From an uncultured Pseudohongiella sp. (GTDB lineage Bacteria; Pseudomonadota; Gammaproteobacteria; Pseudomonadales; Pseudohongiellaceae): a stretch of 60,989 bases of DNA. The stretch lies in contig CACBCS010000012.1 of NCBI GenBank assembly GCA_902537815.1, positions 1 through 60,989 of the forward strand, in the 5' to 3' direction. A program made the translations under genes and the position numbers. This document shows positions 27,171 through 36,359 of this stretch, in pieces; within the stretch, counting starts at the first letter, position 1; every line of letters begins with the position of its first letter. The notes beneath the pieces were generated by a model. It was given only the letters and a program-made list of their open reading frames with translations. It did no database searches and was not told where the DNA came from.

Positions 27171-28421
27171 TTAACCAGTTTGCCTGTCTTTTTCCGGCAT
27201 GGGCGAGTTCAACAACTGACCGCCAACCATTTCATCATACCGGCGCAAGCAGGATTCACTGGCCTCCATCTCCCCGAGTTGCCTCAGCATCCTTCCCAGT
27301 TCACCGAGAGCGCAAACGGTTGGCTTAATCTTGATGCTGGCCTCATAGTACTCTCGGGCTTTACCCCAAAGCCGCCCCCACATGCAGAGTCGCGCAAGCG
27401 TCAGTAGCAGCTCCGCGTCCGCCGGCCGCGATTTTAGCCAGCCCTCTGCCACAAGCAACTGACGGGGGTGGCTGTCATAGTCGATGGCTCCATATTGACG
27501 GATCAGGTCAGCATTCCAGCATTTTTCCAGTGCATGCTCTATGATTTTCGCGGCTTCTTCTTTATCACCAAGATCGAGCAGCAGATTCGAGTAGTATCCA
27601 ACAACTTCAGCATCGTGTTGAAACAGCTGCGGACTTTTTTTCCATTGCTTGCGAAGCTGCGCCTGTTCACTGTCAGAGCCATTCACCGCTTTTTCATAAA
27701 GACGGCTGAGATTTTCCATCAAAAGTCGTTTGCGTATCTTTTCTGCTTCATCCGATGCAATCACTTTATTTTTCTCAAGCGTCGGCAGTAAGGATTCAAG
27801 CGCACTCCATTCTTCCAGCTTGAAATACACATCCTTGAGCAGGGTCATTAAAGTTGGATCGTTAAGAGAAATTTTCTTTGCCTGTTCAAGCACAGCGAGA
27901 CACTGCTCCAGCTGCTCTGAGCGATAAAGAAGCTGCGCCCGCAGGGAATTAATCGTTGACTTGGAGACAGGGAATGCACCTTCCGCTAGTTCGAGCAATC
28001 GTTTCCACTCATCTTTCTCGCCCAGTTCAAAGGCGGCATACGCAGCTGCGAGGTAGTTCACCACGCTGGCGTCCTTATCCTTCAGGCCTTTGCGCAGCAA
28101 TTTGTGAGCGGATTGCCAGTTACGGCGAGCGAAATAGTGCAAGCCTTCAAGCGTGTTGCTTCGGGTTCGCCTGCGCCGGGACATCTCTTTGCCGGCAGCT
28201 ACCAGGCGCATCGGATTAACCCATCCTAATATCAACAGCAGCGAACGGACGCAGAGGTAGATGAAGAGAATCAGGACTAGCAGAGCGAACAGGCTGGTTT
28301 CAAAGGTATATTCACCGAATGCGATCAGAAGATAGCCGGGATCACTCGGGAAGCCGACGGACAGCGTGACCCAGAGCGACACCACGATTGCCAGCAGGCT
28401 GAAGATAAACAGGCGAATCAT
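27171..28421 (-). CDS. hemY: HemY-like heme-cluster TPR membrane protein
   Basis: This 416-residue protein has two N-terminal membrane segments (residues about 3-20 and 39-66), then a basic stretch (SRRRRTRSN) and a periplasmic or cytoplasmic TPR region. This matches proteobacterial HemY of the hemCDXY operon, a protein distinct from the protoporphyrinogen oxidase of the same name in other phyla. Its biochemical role is not settled. The ATG directly abuts the hemX stop codon (TAA-ATG), indicating coupled translation. Confidence 0.88.
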   Translation of the reverse strand: MIRLFIFSLLAIVVSLWVTLSVGFPSDPGYLLIAFGEYTFETSLFALLVLILFIYLCVRSLLLILGWVNPMRLVAAGKEMSRRRRTRSNTLEGLHYFARRNWQSAHKLLRKGLKDKDASVVNYLAAAYAAFELGEKDEWKRLLELAEGAFPVSKSTINSLRAQLLYRSEQLEQCLAVLEQAKKISLNDPTLMTLLKDVYFKLEEWSALESLLPTLEKNKVIASDEAEKIRKRLLMENLSRLYEKAVNGSDSEQAQLRKQWKKSPQLFQHDAEVVGYYSNLLLDLGDKEEAAKIIEHALEKCWNADLIRQYGAIDYDSHPRQLLVAEGWLKSRPADAELLLTLARLCMWGRLWGKAREYYEASIKIKPTVCALGELGRMLRQLGEMEASESCLRRYDEMVGGQLLNSPMPEKDRQTG

Positions 28422-29537
28422 TTAGCGCACCGACGCAGCAAGCTGCTCGAGGATACGAAGCGATTCCGCAAAACTGGGCAGCTCCGGGTCCACCTCGACC
28501 GCAGTTAACTCATCGAGCTCAAGATAGGCGGCTTCACCGGAGCCGGTATCGGTCACCATGTAGGTCTGAAGCCAGTCCATCGCGTTCTTCAGATGATGCT
28601 GATAAAGCAAATCACTCCGGTTCAAAACAGCAAACTTCGCCTGTTCCAGCATCAGGCGGAAATTTTGTCTGATGACGGCTTCCTGACCGGGAATCAACAT
28701 GGCTTCCGGGGGATCTTCCCACTTCCGCCAAACAAAAACGGTGCCCAGAAATTCGAGAGTAGTGTCAAGCAGGCCCGTGGTATCACCGGCCAACTCATCT
28801 GTTCCGGCCGAACTTGCTGTTCGTCCGCTGAGCAGTTTTTCACGCTGGGAGCCGAGCAGACTCAAACTTTCGACCCGTTCAATCAGGGCCTGTAATCGAA
28901 AAATGGCCGCTTCACGATCAGGGATCGGCATCGAGCGCAATACTTCAATGTCTCTCGCAAGCTGCTGCCTGACGCGGAGTACGTTGGTGCTGTCGGATTC
29001 CGACAGTGCTCGATCGCTCCTCTGCAGTAAGGTCATCGCGGTTGGGATATCTCGCTCGAGCTCAAGTTTCTGTGCTGCCAGTCTGGCAAAGTAGTTGGCC
29101 TCCAAAATTTTCCAGCGGGAATCCTGCGGCGCGGCGGCCTCGAAGCCAGTTTCGGTAAGTTCCGCTACTCTTCGATCAAGCTGCGCCAGATCGGAGTCAA
29201 TTCTGCGCTGAAGTGCGAGAAACTCTGCCTCATTGCTTTGGTCCGGAATCGACAGACCCGCAATCTCATCACGCAGCCGCTGCATGTCCTCCTGCTGCAG
29301 CTGTAAAGCAAGGCTCAATTCATCCGTTCTGTCCCCGGCTGACCGAAGCTCGATCAACATGGCCTGCAGCTCAAACTGCCTGTAGCCGAGCAGACCAATG
29401 GCGCCGAACAGGGGCACGAGCAGAACCAGAACGATGATGAAACGACGGCGAACATTCTGCTGCTTACGCGTCACGCTGGCATTGGTGCCCTTAGAAATCT
29501 GATCGAGAATTTCCGGTGTTTCTGGCTGATTGGTCAC
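28422..29537 (-). CDS. hemX: HemX-like membrane protein of the hemCD operon
   Basis: This 371-residue protein has a short cytoplasmic N-terminus, one membrane segment (about residues 31-50) and a long coiled-coil/helical periplasmic part with LEANYFARLAAQKLELERD and FRLMLEQAKFAVLNR blocks. These are characteristic of HemX. The family has often been labelled uroporphyrinogen-III C-methyltransferase in error; no methyltransferase motif is seen here. The start is GTG 29537 with GGGA upstream. It lies between hemD (51 bases upstream) and hemY (no gap). Confidence 0.87.
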   Translation of the reverse strand: MTNQPETPEILDQISKGTNASVTRKQQNVRRRFIIVLVLLVPLFGAIGLLGYRQFELQAMLIELRSAGDRTDELSLALQLQQEDMQRLRDEIAGLSIPDQSNEAEFLALQRRIDSDLAQLDRRVAELTETGFEAAAPQDSRWKILEANYFARLAAQKLELERDIPTAMTLLQRSDRALSESDSTNVLRVRQQLARDIEVLRSMPIPDREAAIFRLQALIERVESLSLLGSQREKLLSGRTASSAGTDELAGDTTGLLDTTLEFLGTVFVWRKWEDPPEAMLIPGQEAVIRQNFRLMLEQAKFAVLNRSDLLYQHHLKNAMDWLQTYMVTDTGSGEAAYLELDELTAVEVDPELPSFAESLRILEQLAASVR

Positions 29538-29588
29538 AAAAATATCCCGCCGTGCATCCCTGGATTCATGAACAGTTAATCGGCCTGC

Positions 29589-30389
29589 TCAGTGACCGCT
29601 CGAATAGATTTTTTCGAGAGCTGCCAGCATCATCTCATCGCCCGCCCCGCCTGCGTTATGAACGTTCAGAAAACCCAGCTCCCGTGCCTGTGCCGCGACA
29701 CGCTCGGAGGGGACCACCAGAGGCATGGTGAACAGCTCATGCAGATGCGCTTCAACAAGCTCCCCGAGCGCAGCTAACGACTCGCCACTATGGACGGTCA
29801 CCGCGCTCAATCCGCGACCACGCAATTCGGTCGCCACACGAGAGCCATCGTGTTGCTGCACCTCGCGCCGATAAAGCTCTCCGTAATCAGTGAAAGCCCC
29901 TCTGCGGCTCAGCGTCTGTGCAAGATATTCCCGTCCGCCGACGCCGCGCAAGATGAGAATCTTACACCCCGCGACCGCATTCAGTGCAGGTAACCTCAAA
30001 ACGGCTTCACTGTCGCTCCCGTCAACCGGGAACTCTACTTCGGCGGTGAGCATCTCTGCAAGCAGCGCTGCAGTGCCCTGCCCAAAGGCAATAACCCGCT
30101 GCTGTATCGGCAGTTGAGGCCAGTAATCGGCAATCAATTCCGCGCCGAATCTTGCCGCGTTCTGACTGACAAAAACGACGACGTCATAACGATCAAGCTC
30201 CTGAATTTTATCGCGGGCCTGCTGGAGCTCAGTATCGGATAGCCGAGCGATGTTAATCAGAGGCAGGCTTACCCAGGAACCGCATCGCGCTTCAATGGCT
30301 TGTCGTAAAGAAGCCTGATGATGCTCCGCTCGGGTGATCAGAATGACCTGATCTTTCAGCAGGCGAGACGAGGTTGCATTCGGATTCAT
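29589..30389 (-). CDS. hemD: uroporphyrinogen-III synthase
   Basis: This 266-residue protein matches HemD, which cyclises hydroxymethylbilane with ring D inversion. The sequence is weakly conserved, as is normal for the family. Recognisable parts are VILITRAEHH near the start, VVFVSQNAARFG, RVIAFGQGTAALL, ILILRGVGGREYL and AVTVHSGESLAAL. Its position directly after hemC (26-base gap) and before hemX supports the call. Confidence 0.9.
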   Translation of the reverse strand: MNPNATSSRLLKDQVILITRAEHHQASLRQAIEARCGSWVSLPLINIARLSDTELQQARDKIQELDRYDVVVFVSQNAARFGAELIADYWPQLPIQQRVIAFGQGTAALLAEMLTAEVEFPVDGSDSEAVLRLPALNAVAGCKILILRGVGGREYLAQTLSRRGAFTDYGELYRREVQQHDGSRVATELRGRGLSAVTVHSGESLAALGELVEAHLHELFTMPLVVPSERVAAQARELGFLNVHNAGGAGDEMMLAALEKIYSSGH

Positions 30390-30415
30390 CGCGGTGAAGG
30401 CTTAGCTGCGCGGTT

Positions 30416-31351
30416 TCATGTCATTTTCTCAATCGAATCAAGTATCGACCGAGCTCCCTGGGACAACAAATCCTCAGCGACACTGATTCCCAGTTGACGG
30501 GCGTCCTGCGTCGAACCGGACTTCTGACTCCTATAGATGATTGAACCATCCAGTGCGCCCACGAGCCCGCGCAGAAAAACGCTGCCCTGCTGAACTTCAG
30601 CGTAGCTGGCAATAGGGACCTGACAGCCACCATCAAGCCGCTCGTTTACCGCCCGTTCTGCAGATACCCGGATGGCGGTTTCATGATGATGAAGACACTG
30701 AATCAGCTCATAGGTTTTCTCATCATCAGCCCGGCATTCAATGCCTACCGCCCCTTGCCCGCCTGCCGGCAAACTGAGATCAAATGAAAGTCGCTCATTA
30801 ATCCGATGCTGCAGACCCAACCGAATCAGGCCCGCAGACGCAAGAATGATGGCGTCATATTCACCGGCATCCAGCTTGCCTAAGCGAGTACCGACGTTAC
30901 CCCTGAGATCACAGATCTGAATATCCGGTCTCTCGGACTGCAACTGACACTGACGGCGAAAACTGGAGGTCCCTACACGCGCTCCTTTCGGAAGCTGTAG
31001 CAGCGTTAGAAATTTATTGGATACGAAGGCATCAGCCGGATCTTCTCTTTCACACACCACGGCCAGTTTCAATCCTTCCGGAAAAGACATCGGAACGTCC
31101 TTCATTGAATGAACGGCAATGTCGGCTCGCCCTTCCAGCATGGCCTTTTCCAGTTCTTTGACAAACAGGCCTTTGCCGCCCACTTTCGCCAGAGGAGAAT
31201 TCAGAATCTGATCCCCGCGAGTGGTCATCGGGACCAGCTCAACGACAAGACTCTCATGATGCTTCTGCAAGGCATCCTTCACATGATTGGCTTGCCATAA
31301 GGCCAACGGACTCTTTCGGGTAGCGATGCGAATAAGATCTTGCGTGCTCAT
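30416..31351 (-). CDS. hemC: hydroxymethylbilane synthase (porphobilinogen deaminase)
   Basis: This 311-residue HemC polymerises four porphobilinogens. Markers are [14 protein letters not shown] at the start, the catalytic Asp region SMKDVP, and [14 protein letters not shown], whose Cys carries the dipyrromethane cofactor. The ATG at 31351 fits the family length (E. coli, 313). The frame runs upstream to 31438, but those residues are not conserved and extend toward the argH promoter. It heads hemC-hemD-hemX-hemY and is divergent from argH. Confidence 0.95.
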   Translation of the reverse strand: MSTQDLIRIATRKSPLALWQANHVKDALQKHHESLVVELVPMTTRGDQILNSPLAKVGGKGLFVKELEKAMLEGRADIAVHSMKDVPMSFPEGLKLAVVCEREDPADAFVSNKFLTLLQLPKGARVGTSSFRRQCQLQSERPDIQICDLRGNVGTRLGKLDAGEYDAIILASAGLIRLGLQHRINERLSFDLSLPAGGQGAVGIECRADDEKTYELIQCLHHHETAIRVSAERAVNERLDGGCQVPIASYAEVQQGSVFLRGLVGALDGSIIYRSQKSGSTQDARQLGISVAEDLLSQGARSILDSIEKMT

Positions 31352-31461
31352 GACTTCATAGGAAGAGGTGCTGAGTGATATATCGGCATAGTAAAGTAAA
31401 TTGGCCGGATTGTCTGACCGAGTTTTACGACGGGGCACTTATTACCCCTGTGGCAACTTGC

Positions 31462-31467
31462 TATAAT
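31462..31467 (+). promoter_or_regulatory. probable sigma-70 -10 box for argH
   Basis: A consensus TATAAT at 31462-31467 lies 33 bases before the argH ATG. TTATTA at 31439-31444, 17 bases upstream, is a weak -35 candidate. The 148-base spacer between hemC and argH must also hold the hemC promoter. Confidence 0.45.
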
Positions 31468-31499
31468 CACGGTTTTTACATACAACAAAGAGCAGCTTG

Positions 31500-32900
31500 A
31501 TGAGCGACAACTCCGGCGACACCACTAAACCGTGGGGTGGCAGGTTCACGGAATCGACCGATGAATTCGTTGAACGCTTCACCGCATCGGTTTCCTTCGA
31601 CTACCGACTCTATCCCTATGACATTGAGGGTTCGATTGCCCACGCTCGTATGCTGCAAAAAACCGGCATACTTACCCCGGCAGACACTACAGAAATTATT
31701 GCAGGCCTGGAAGGAATCCGCTCAGATCTTGAAAAGGGAGCCTTCGATTGGCAGGTTACACTGGAAGATGTCCACATGAACATCGAAGCGGCTTTGACCC
31801 GGCGAATTGGTGACACCGGCAAAAAGCTCCACACCGGCCGCTCTCGCAACGATCAGGTTGCCACGGACATTCGGCTTTTCGTACGCCAAGAGATCGATTT
31901 CATCGCCGCCATCATTGATGAGCTCCAGGCGGCCCTGCTTGATCTCGCCGAGCGGGAAGCTGAAACGGTGATGCCGGGATTTACGCATTTGCAAACGGCC
32001 CAGCCTGTCAGCTTTGGTCATCATCTGCTGGCGTGGTTCGAAATGCTGGATCGGGACTACCAACGCCTGGTGGATTGCCGCAGGCGAGTTAACCTCTCAC
32101 CACTCGGTGCCGCTGCTCTTGCGGGGACAACATTCCCGATTGACCGGCACTACACATCAGAGCTGCTTGGATTCTCCGCACCTACTGCTAATTCACTGGA
32201 CTCCGTCAGTGACAGGGATTTCGCTATTGAACTGGCAGCTGCAGCAAGCATCATGATGACGCACCTCTCTCGGTTCTCAGAAGAACTGGTGCTCTGGACT
32301 TCCGCGCAATTTGACTTTATTCAGCTCCCCGACCGGTTCTGTACCGGTTCTTCAATAATGCCTCAGAAGAAAAATCCGGATGTCCCGGAACTCGTTAGAG
32401 GAAAAAGCGGTCGGGTCACCGGACATCTGATGGCTCTACTGACTCTGATGAAATCTCAACCCCTGGCTTACAACAAAGACAATCAGGAAGACAAGGAGCC
32501 GCTGTTTGATTTGCTCGATACCGTGCGTGACTGCCTATCCGCTTATCTTGGCATGATACCGGCAATCAAGTGCAACCGGGGCAACATGCGCAGGGCCGCC
32601 ATGAAAGGTTACGCTACTGCGACTGATCTGGCAGATTACCTGGTCAAGAAAGGGATCCCGTTTCGGGACGCGCACGAGATTGTAGGTAAGGCAGTGGCAT
32701 CAGCCATTGAACAGGAAAAGGATCTTAGCGAACTGTCCCTGGACGAGCTGAAGGGCTTCTACTCTGGAATCGGCGAAGACGTATTTGAATGTCTCACGCT
32801 TGAGGGTTCGCTCAACGCGCGAGACCACTTCGGAGGAACAGCTCCCAAGCAGGTACGTCAGGCCATCAACACAGCGAGAGACCGGCTGGCGCTGCGTTAG
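31500..32900 (+). CDS. argH: argininosuccinate lyase
   Basis: This 466-residue ArgH splits argininosuccinate to arginine and fumarate. It has KPWGGRF at the N-terminus, [24 protein letters not shown] and the superfamily signature [12 protein letters not shown] (mobile catalytic-Ser loop). The ATG at 31500 is preferred to the TTG immediately before it. The hemC/argH divergent pair is a conserved arrangement in several gammaproteobacteria. The 3' end converges on the HtrA-type protease gene with a 50-base gap. Confidence 0.95.
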   Translation: MSDNSGDTTKPWGGRFTESTDEFVERFTASVSFDYRLYPYDIEGSIAHARMLQKTGILTPADTTEIIAGLEGIRSDLEKGAFDWQVTLEDVHMNIEAALTRRIGDTGKKLHTGRSRNDQVATDIRLFVRQEIDFIAAIIDELQAALLDLAEREAETVMPGFTHLQTAQPVSFGHHLLAWFEMLDRDYQRLVDCRRRVNLSPLGAAALAGTTFPIDRHYTSELLGFSAPTANSLDSVSDRDFAIELAAAASIMMTHLSRFSEELVLWTSAQFDFIQLPDRFCTGSSIMPQKKNPDVPELVRGKSGRVTGHLMALLTLMKSQPLAYNKDNQEDKEPLFDLLDTVRDCLSAYLGMIPAIKCNRGNMRRAAMKGYATATDLADYLVKKGIPFRDAHEIVGKAVASAIEQEKDLSELSLDELKGFYSGIGEDVFECLTLEGSLNARDHFGGTAPKQVRQAINTARDRLALR

Positions 32901-32950
32901 TTGACGGTGCTGCCTGACCCCGTTGCTTGCGGAACTGCACTGAGGACAAA

Positions 32951-34060
32951 TCAGGGCGACGGCGGGGCCTGCAGCTCTATCTCATATTCCAGTATGCGAT
33001 TATCCCGTCGTGTGGTGACTGTAACCCGCTCCCCTGCTCGCTTGTTTTCAAGAAATGCCGCAAGGTCATTTTCATTACTGATTGGCTCTTCGTCCAGACG
33101 CACGATTACGTCACCCAACCGGAGTCTGCCGCCATCGACCCGGGTCAGACCTCGCATGCCGAGCCGCTCGGGATCACCGCCTGCAAGGGTGCCCAGCACA
33201 ATCACCCCGTCAATTTTCCACAGGCGCCTGTAATATTCGGCCTGAGGAAGTAGATTGATGCCGAGAATCGGTGTTTGTATCCGGCCGAACTGGATCAGCT
33301 CTGGCACGATGCGGTTGACCGTATTGGCAGGAATCGCAAAACCGATACCACTGCTGCCTCCGCTCGGACTGTAAATCGCCGTGTTAACGCCTACCAATTC
33401 TCCCAGTGAATTAAGCAGAGGCCCCCCGGAGTTCCCGGGATTGATTGCTGCATCGGTCTGAATGACATCCGATATTTTGCGGCGGGTTACTGAATCAATT
33501 TCCCGGCCAAGGGCACTGACCACACCGACGGTCATTGTGGTGTCAAGGCCAAAAGGATTACCAATGGCAACCACCTTACGACCCACCTCCAGCAAAGAGG
33601 AGTCCCCCGGTACAATCGGAATCAACTCCACATCGTCCGCCTCGATCTTCAGCACTGCCAGATCATGATTGGGCGCAACACCTACCGGTACCGCATCAAA
33701 GGTCATCCCATCCTGAAGCGTGACGAGCACCCGATCTGCCTGCTGTACCACGTGAAAATTGGTCACGATATGCCCCTGCGTATCCCAGACAAATCCGGTG
33801 CCGCTGCCTTGAGGCACATCCTGAGGATTGAGAGAGTAGAACGACCTTACCCGCCGGGCATTGGTGATATTCACCACCGAAGGGCTGGTTCGCTTAAAAA
33901 TCTCAATGTTGTTGGCTTCATCGTCCGTACTGAAGTGCGCATAGTCCTGGGTCTGGGCCACTCCGGGGGCCGCGCAGAGCCAGAGCATCGCGCCAGAGAC
34001 CATACTCACTGTAAGCCTGTGAAAGAATCTCAAAACGGGTTTCCTCGCCAAGATCGACAT
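32951..34060 (-). CDS. HtrA-family serine protease, DegS/AlgW-like
   Basis: This 369-residue protease has an N-terminal signal or anchor (residues about 12-36), a trypsin-like domain with the triad in TNFHVV (His), HDLAVLKI (Asp) and GNSGGPL (Ser), and a single C-terminal PDZ domain (about 265-365). One PDZ and this length fit DegS/AlgW, the periplasmic protease that senses misfolded outer-membrane proteins and starts RseA-type cleavage. DegQ-like enzymes normally have two PDZ domains. It is divergent from an envelope-type two-component system, a context consistent with stress sensing. Confidence 0.87.
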   Translation of the reverse strand: MSILARKPVLRFFHRLTVSMVSGAMLWLCAAPGVAQTQDYAHFSTDDEANNIEIFKRTSPSVVNITNARRVRSFYSLNPQDVPQGSGTGFVWDTQGHIVTNFHVVQQADRVLVTLQDGMTFDAVPVGVAPNHDLAVLKIEADDVELIPIVPGDSSLLEVGRKVVAIGNPFGLDTTMTVGVVSALGREIDSVTRRKISDVIQTDAAINPGNSGGPLLNSLGELVGVNTAIYSPSGGSSGIGFAIPANTVNRIVPELIQFGRIQTPILGINLLPQAEYYRRLWKIDGVIVLGTLAGGDPERLGMRGLTRVDGGRLRLGDVIVRLDEEPISNENDLAAFLENKRAGERVTVTTRRDNRILEYEIELQAPPSP

Positions 34061-34318
34061 GTAGGGTAGATAGGTCTTATCACCGGAAATTCAAGACCCC
34101 GGATAGCCCCGGGCCCGTCTGCTAAAATTTCACTTAACCCGGTCATACCGCCTTTTGCGTTCAAACAGAAGAATTCAGCACGCAGAAAAACCGCGCATCT
34201 GCCGAAAGAAACGACTTTGCCGAGTTGGTCATTCCATGGCATCCAGCCCTTTGTTTACAATTGATTTCGCCAAATCTTACTCGTACCATTGCCGGATTCT
34301 GCAAGGGAATTCAATACG

Positions 34319-35017
34319 ATGAAGCAAATCCTGATCATTGACGATGACGAAAAACTGGGCAGATTGCTCGTGCAGTACTTGGAGCGTTATGACATGAAAG
34401 CGCATGTCGCTCTAACCCCAAGCAAGGGCTTCGAAATGATTAAGAAGATTAAGCCCGATCTGTTGATTCTCGACGTCATGCTCCCGGAAAAGGATGGCTT
34501 TGAAATTTGCCGGGAAATACGCGCCAAGTCTTCAATTTTCGGGCAGCTTCCGATCCTCATGCTGACCGCCCACGCCGAGGTCACCGATCGTATCGTAGGT
34601 CTTGAACTTGGTGCAGACGATTATCTGCCCAAGCCTTTTGAACCGAGAGAACTGGTAGCGCGCATCCATAATATCCTCCGCCGCAGCAGCGACGACAATA
34701 CTGTGCGTGAGATCAAACCGGTCAATGGCCTGGATGTAGATGTCTCACGGCGTGAAGTCAAACTGGATGGCTCTGTGCTCGATCTTACAACCATGGAATA
34801 TGAGCTACTCATACTCTTCATGCAGTTCCCGAACAAAACGTTCACCCGCGACGAACTCATGAACCGATTGCGTGGGATAGATGCGGAACTGTTCTCCAGA
34901 GCAGTCGACACGCTCGTGAGCCGCTTACGACATAAGTTAAAAGACACATCGAAGACCCCTCGGTTTATTAAGACGGTATGGGGGCGTGGTTATACTTTTG
35001 TCGGCGAGCAACTATGA
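34319..35017 (+). CDS. OmpR-family response regulator
   Basis: This 232-residue regulator has a receiver domain (acidic pocket DDDE, phospho-acceptor Asp in LLILDVMLPEKDG, Lys in LPKPF) and a C-terminal winged helix (TRDELMNRLRG ... DTLVSRLRHKLKD ... WGRGYTF). The start is ATG 34319 with AAGGGA upstream; a TTG at 34289 would add ten unconserved residues. Its stop overlaps the kinase start (ATGA), so the two are co-translated. The genes it controls cannot be read from sequence. Confidence 0.92.
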   Translation: MKQILIIDDDEKLGRLLVQYLERYDMKAHVALTPSKGFEMIKKIKPDLLILDVMLPEKDGFEICREIRAKSSIFGQLPILMLTAHAEVTDRIVGLELGADDYLPKPFEPRELVARIHNILRRSSDDNTVREIKPVNGLDVDVSRREVKLDGSVLDLTTMEYELLILFMQFPNKTFTRDELMNRLRGIDAELFSRAVDTLVSRLRHKLKDTSKTPRFIKTVWGRGYTFVGEQL

Positions 35018-36333
35018 CGGTAGTACTACAGCACGTCAAAAAATCTCTGTTTGTCAGACTGCTGTTAATCTTTGGTTTCACCGTCGTTAGTTTTTTCCTG
35101 ATAATTTCCCTATCACTTCGAGCACTCAATCAGACCGAAATCACTATTGAAACGATTCCAGATTTTTACATGCGGAATGTGGAATCCATCATCGAAGACA
35201 TTGGCACACCTCCTAACCTGAGCAATGCCATGCGCCTTGCCCAAGAGCTCGATTGGACTATCAATATCCGCAACCCGATCATGCGATGGAGCTCTGATCC
35301 GGACAACCGTCTCAATGTCGACGCATCTAACTTCAGCAGAAATCTCACCACCGACGCCGAAGTTCGCACGATTGACAACGAGGACATCATTCGGGTGAAT
35401 CGAGGCGGTTATGACTTCTACCTCTATCAGCGCTCTCTGAATGAAAGCAACATCAACGTTTTTGTCCTTTATATGGGAGCTGCTCTCGCTGCCATAGTAC
35501 TTTTCCTGAATTATTTCATGGTCAATCGACTGCTAGACCCGGTGAGGATGCTCAAGAAAGGGGCCGAGAGGATTGAAAAAGGCGACCTCAGCTACCGGGT
35601 TCAAAGCAACCGTCAGGACGAACTGGGTGAACTGACGGAGAGTATCAATCACATGGCCGATTCGCTGCAGTCGATGCTTGAAGCAAAGCGCCAGCTCCTG
35701 ATGGCCATAAGCCACGAATTGCGGACACCGATCACCAAAGCCAAACTGCGACTGGAATTCATGCCGGAAAGTGATGAAAAGGAGCAGCTCCGGGAGGACA
35801 TTGACGAGATCGACCTGCTCATTTCGGATTTGCTCGAAACGGAGCGGCTGAACAATGAGCATGCCGTACTGACCGAAGAGTCCGTGTTTATTTCCGAATT
35901 CGTGCGCGGCGTGTCAGAGCAATTTCAGGACTATCCGGGAGGACTACAGATTGAATGCCCGGAAGAGGACAGAGAATTTTTGATCGACCGTCTCCGCATG
36001 CGTTTACTCATCACCAACCTGTTGAACAACGCCATTCGGCACGGCAAAGGACTCCCTATCAGCATCGCTCTCTCCTTCTTTGAGGAAAGGGCCATTGTTG
36101 AGGTCATAGACCGGGGGGAAGGGATTGCCGAGGAGCATCTCGATCAGATCAGTGAACCTTTCTACCGAGCCGACAGTGCCCGACAGCGTAACACCGGGGG
36201 TTTCGGGCTTGGACTGTATCTGTGCCGACTGATTGCGCAGGCCCACGGTGGCGAGCTTATTATTCGCAGCAAACTGGGCGAAGGAACCCATATCTCGGTT
36301 AACCTGCCCCCTGCGCCTCCAAACAGGAAATAA
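35014..36333 (+). CDS. EnvZ/CpxA-type sensor histidine kinase
   Basis: This 439-residue kinase has two membrane segments (residues about 14-36 and 148-170) bracketing a roughly 110-residue periplasmic sensor. A HAMP domain follows (LLDPVRMLKKGAERIEKGDLSYR). The HisKA domain has the phospho-His in AISHELRTP, and the ATPase domain has N-box LLNNAIRHG, DRGEGIAEEH and GFGLGLYLCR. The ATG at 35014 overlaps the response-regulator stop by four bases. The sensor has no recognised ligand motif. The pair lies next to, and divergent from, the DegS-like protease. Confidence 0.92.
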   Translation: MTVVLQHVKKSLFVRLLLIFGFTVVSFFLIISLSLRALNQTEITIETIPDFYMRNVESIIEDIGTPPNLSNAMRLAQELDWTINIRNPIMRWSSDPDNRLNVDASNFSRNLTTDAEVRTIDNEDIIRVNRGGYDFYLYQRSLNESNINVFVLYMGAALAAIVLFLNYFMVNRLLDPVRMLKKGAERIEKGDLSYRVQSNRQDELGELTESINHMADSLQSMLEAKRQLLMAISHELRTPITKAKLRLEFMPESDEKEQLREDIDEIDLLISDLLETERLNNEHAVLTEESVFISEFVRGVSEQFQDYPGGLQIECPEEDREFLIDRLRMRLLITNLLNNAIRHGKGLPISIALSFFEERAIVEVIDRGEGIAEEHLDQISEPFYRADSARQRNTGGFGLGLYLCRLIAQAHGGELIIRSKLGEGTHISVNLPPAPPNRK

Positions 36334-36359
36334 AAGGGAAATTCTGACACGGTCTCTGC

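Noticed and set aside
28422..29537. Uroporphyrinogen-III C-methyltransferase
   Set aside because: HemX-type proteins are often given this name, but the sequence is a single-span coiled-coil protein with no SAM-methyltransferase motif.
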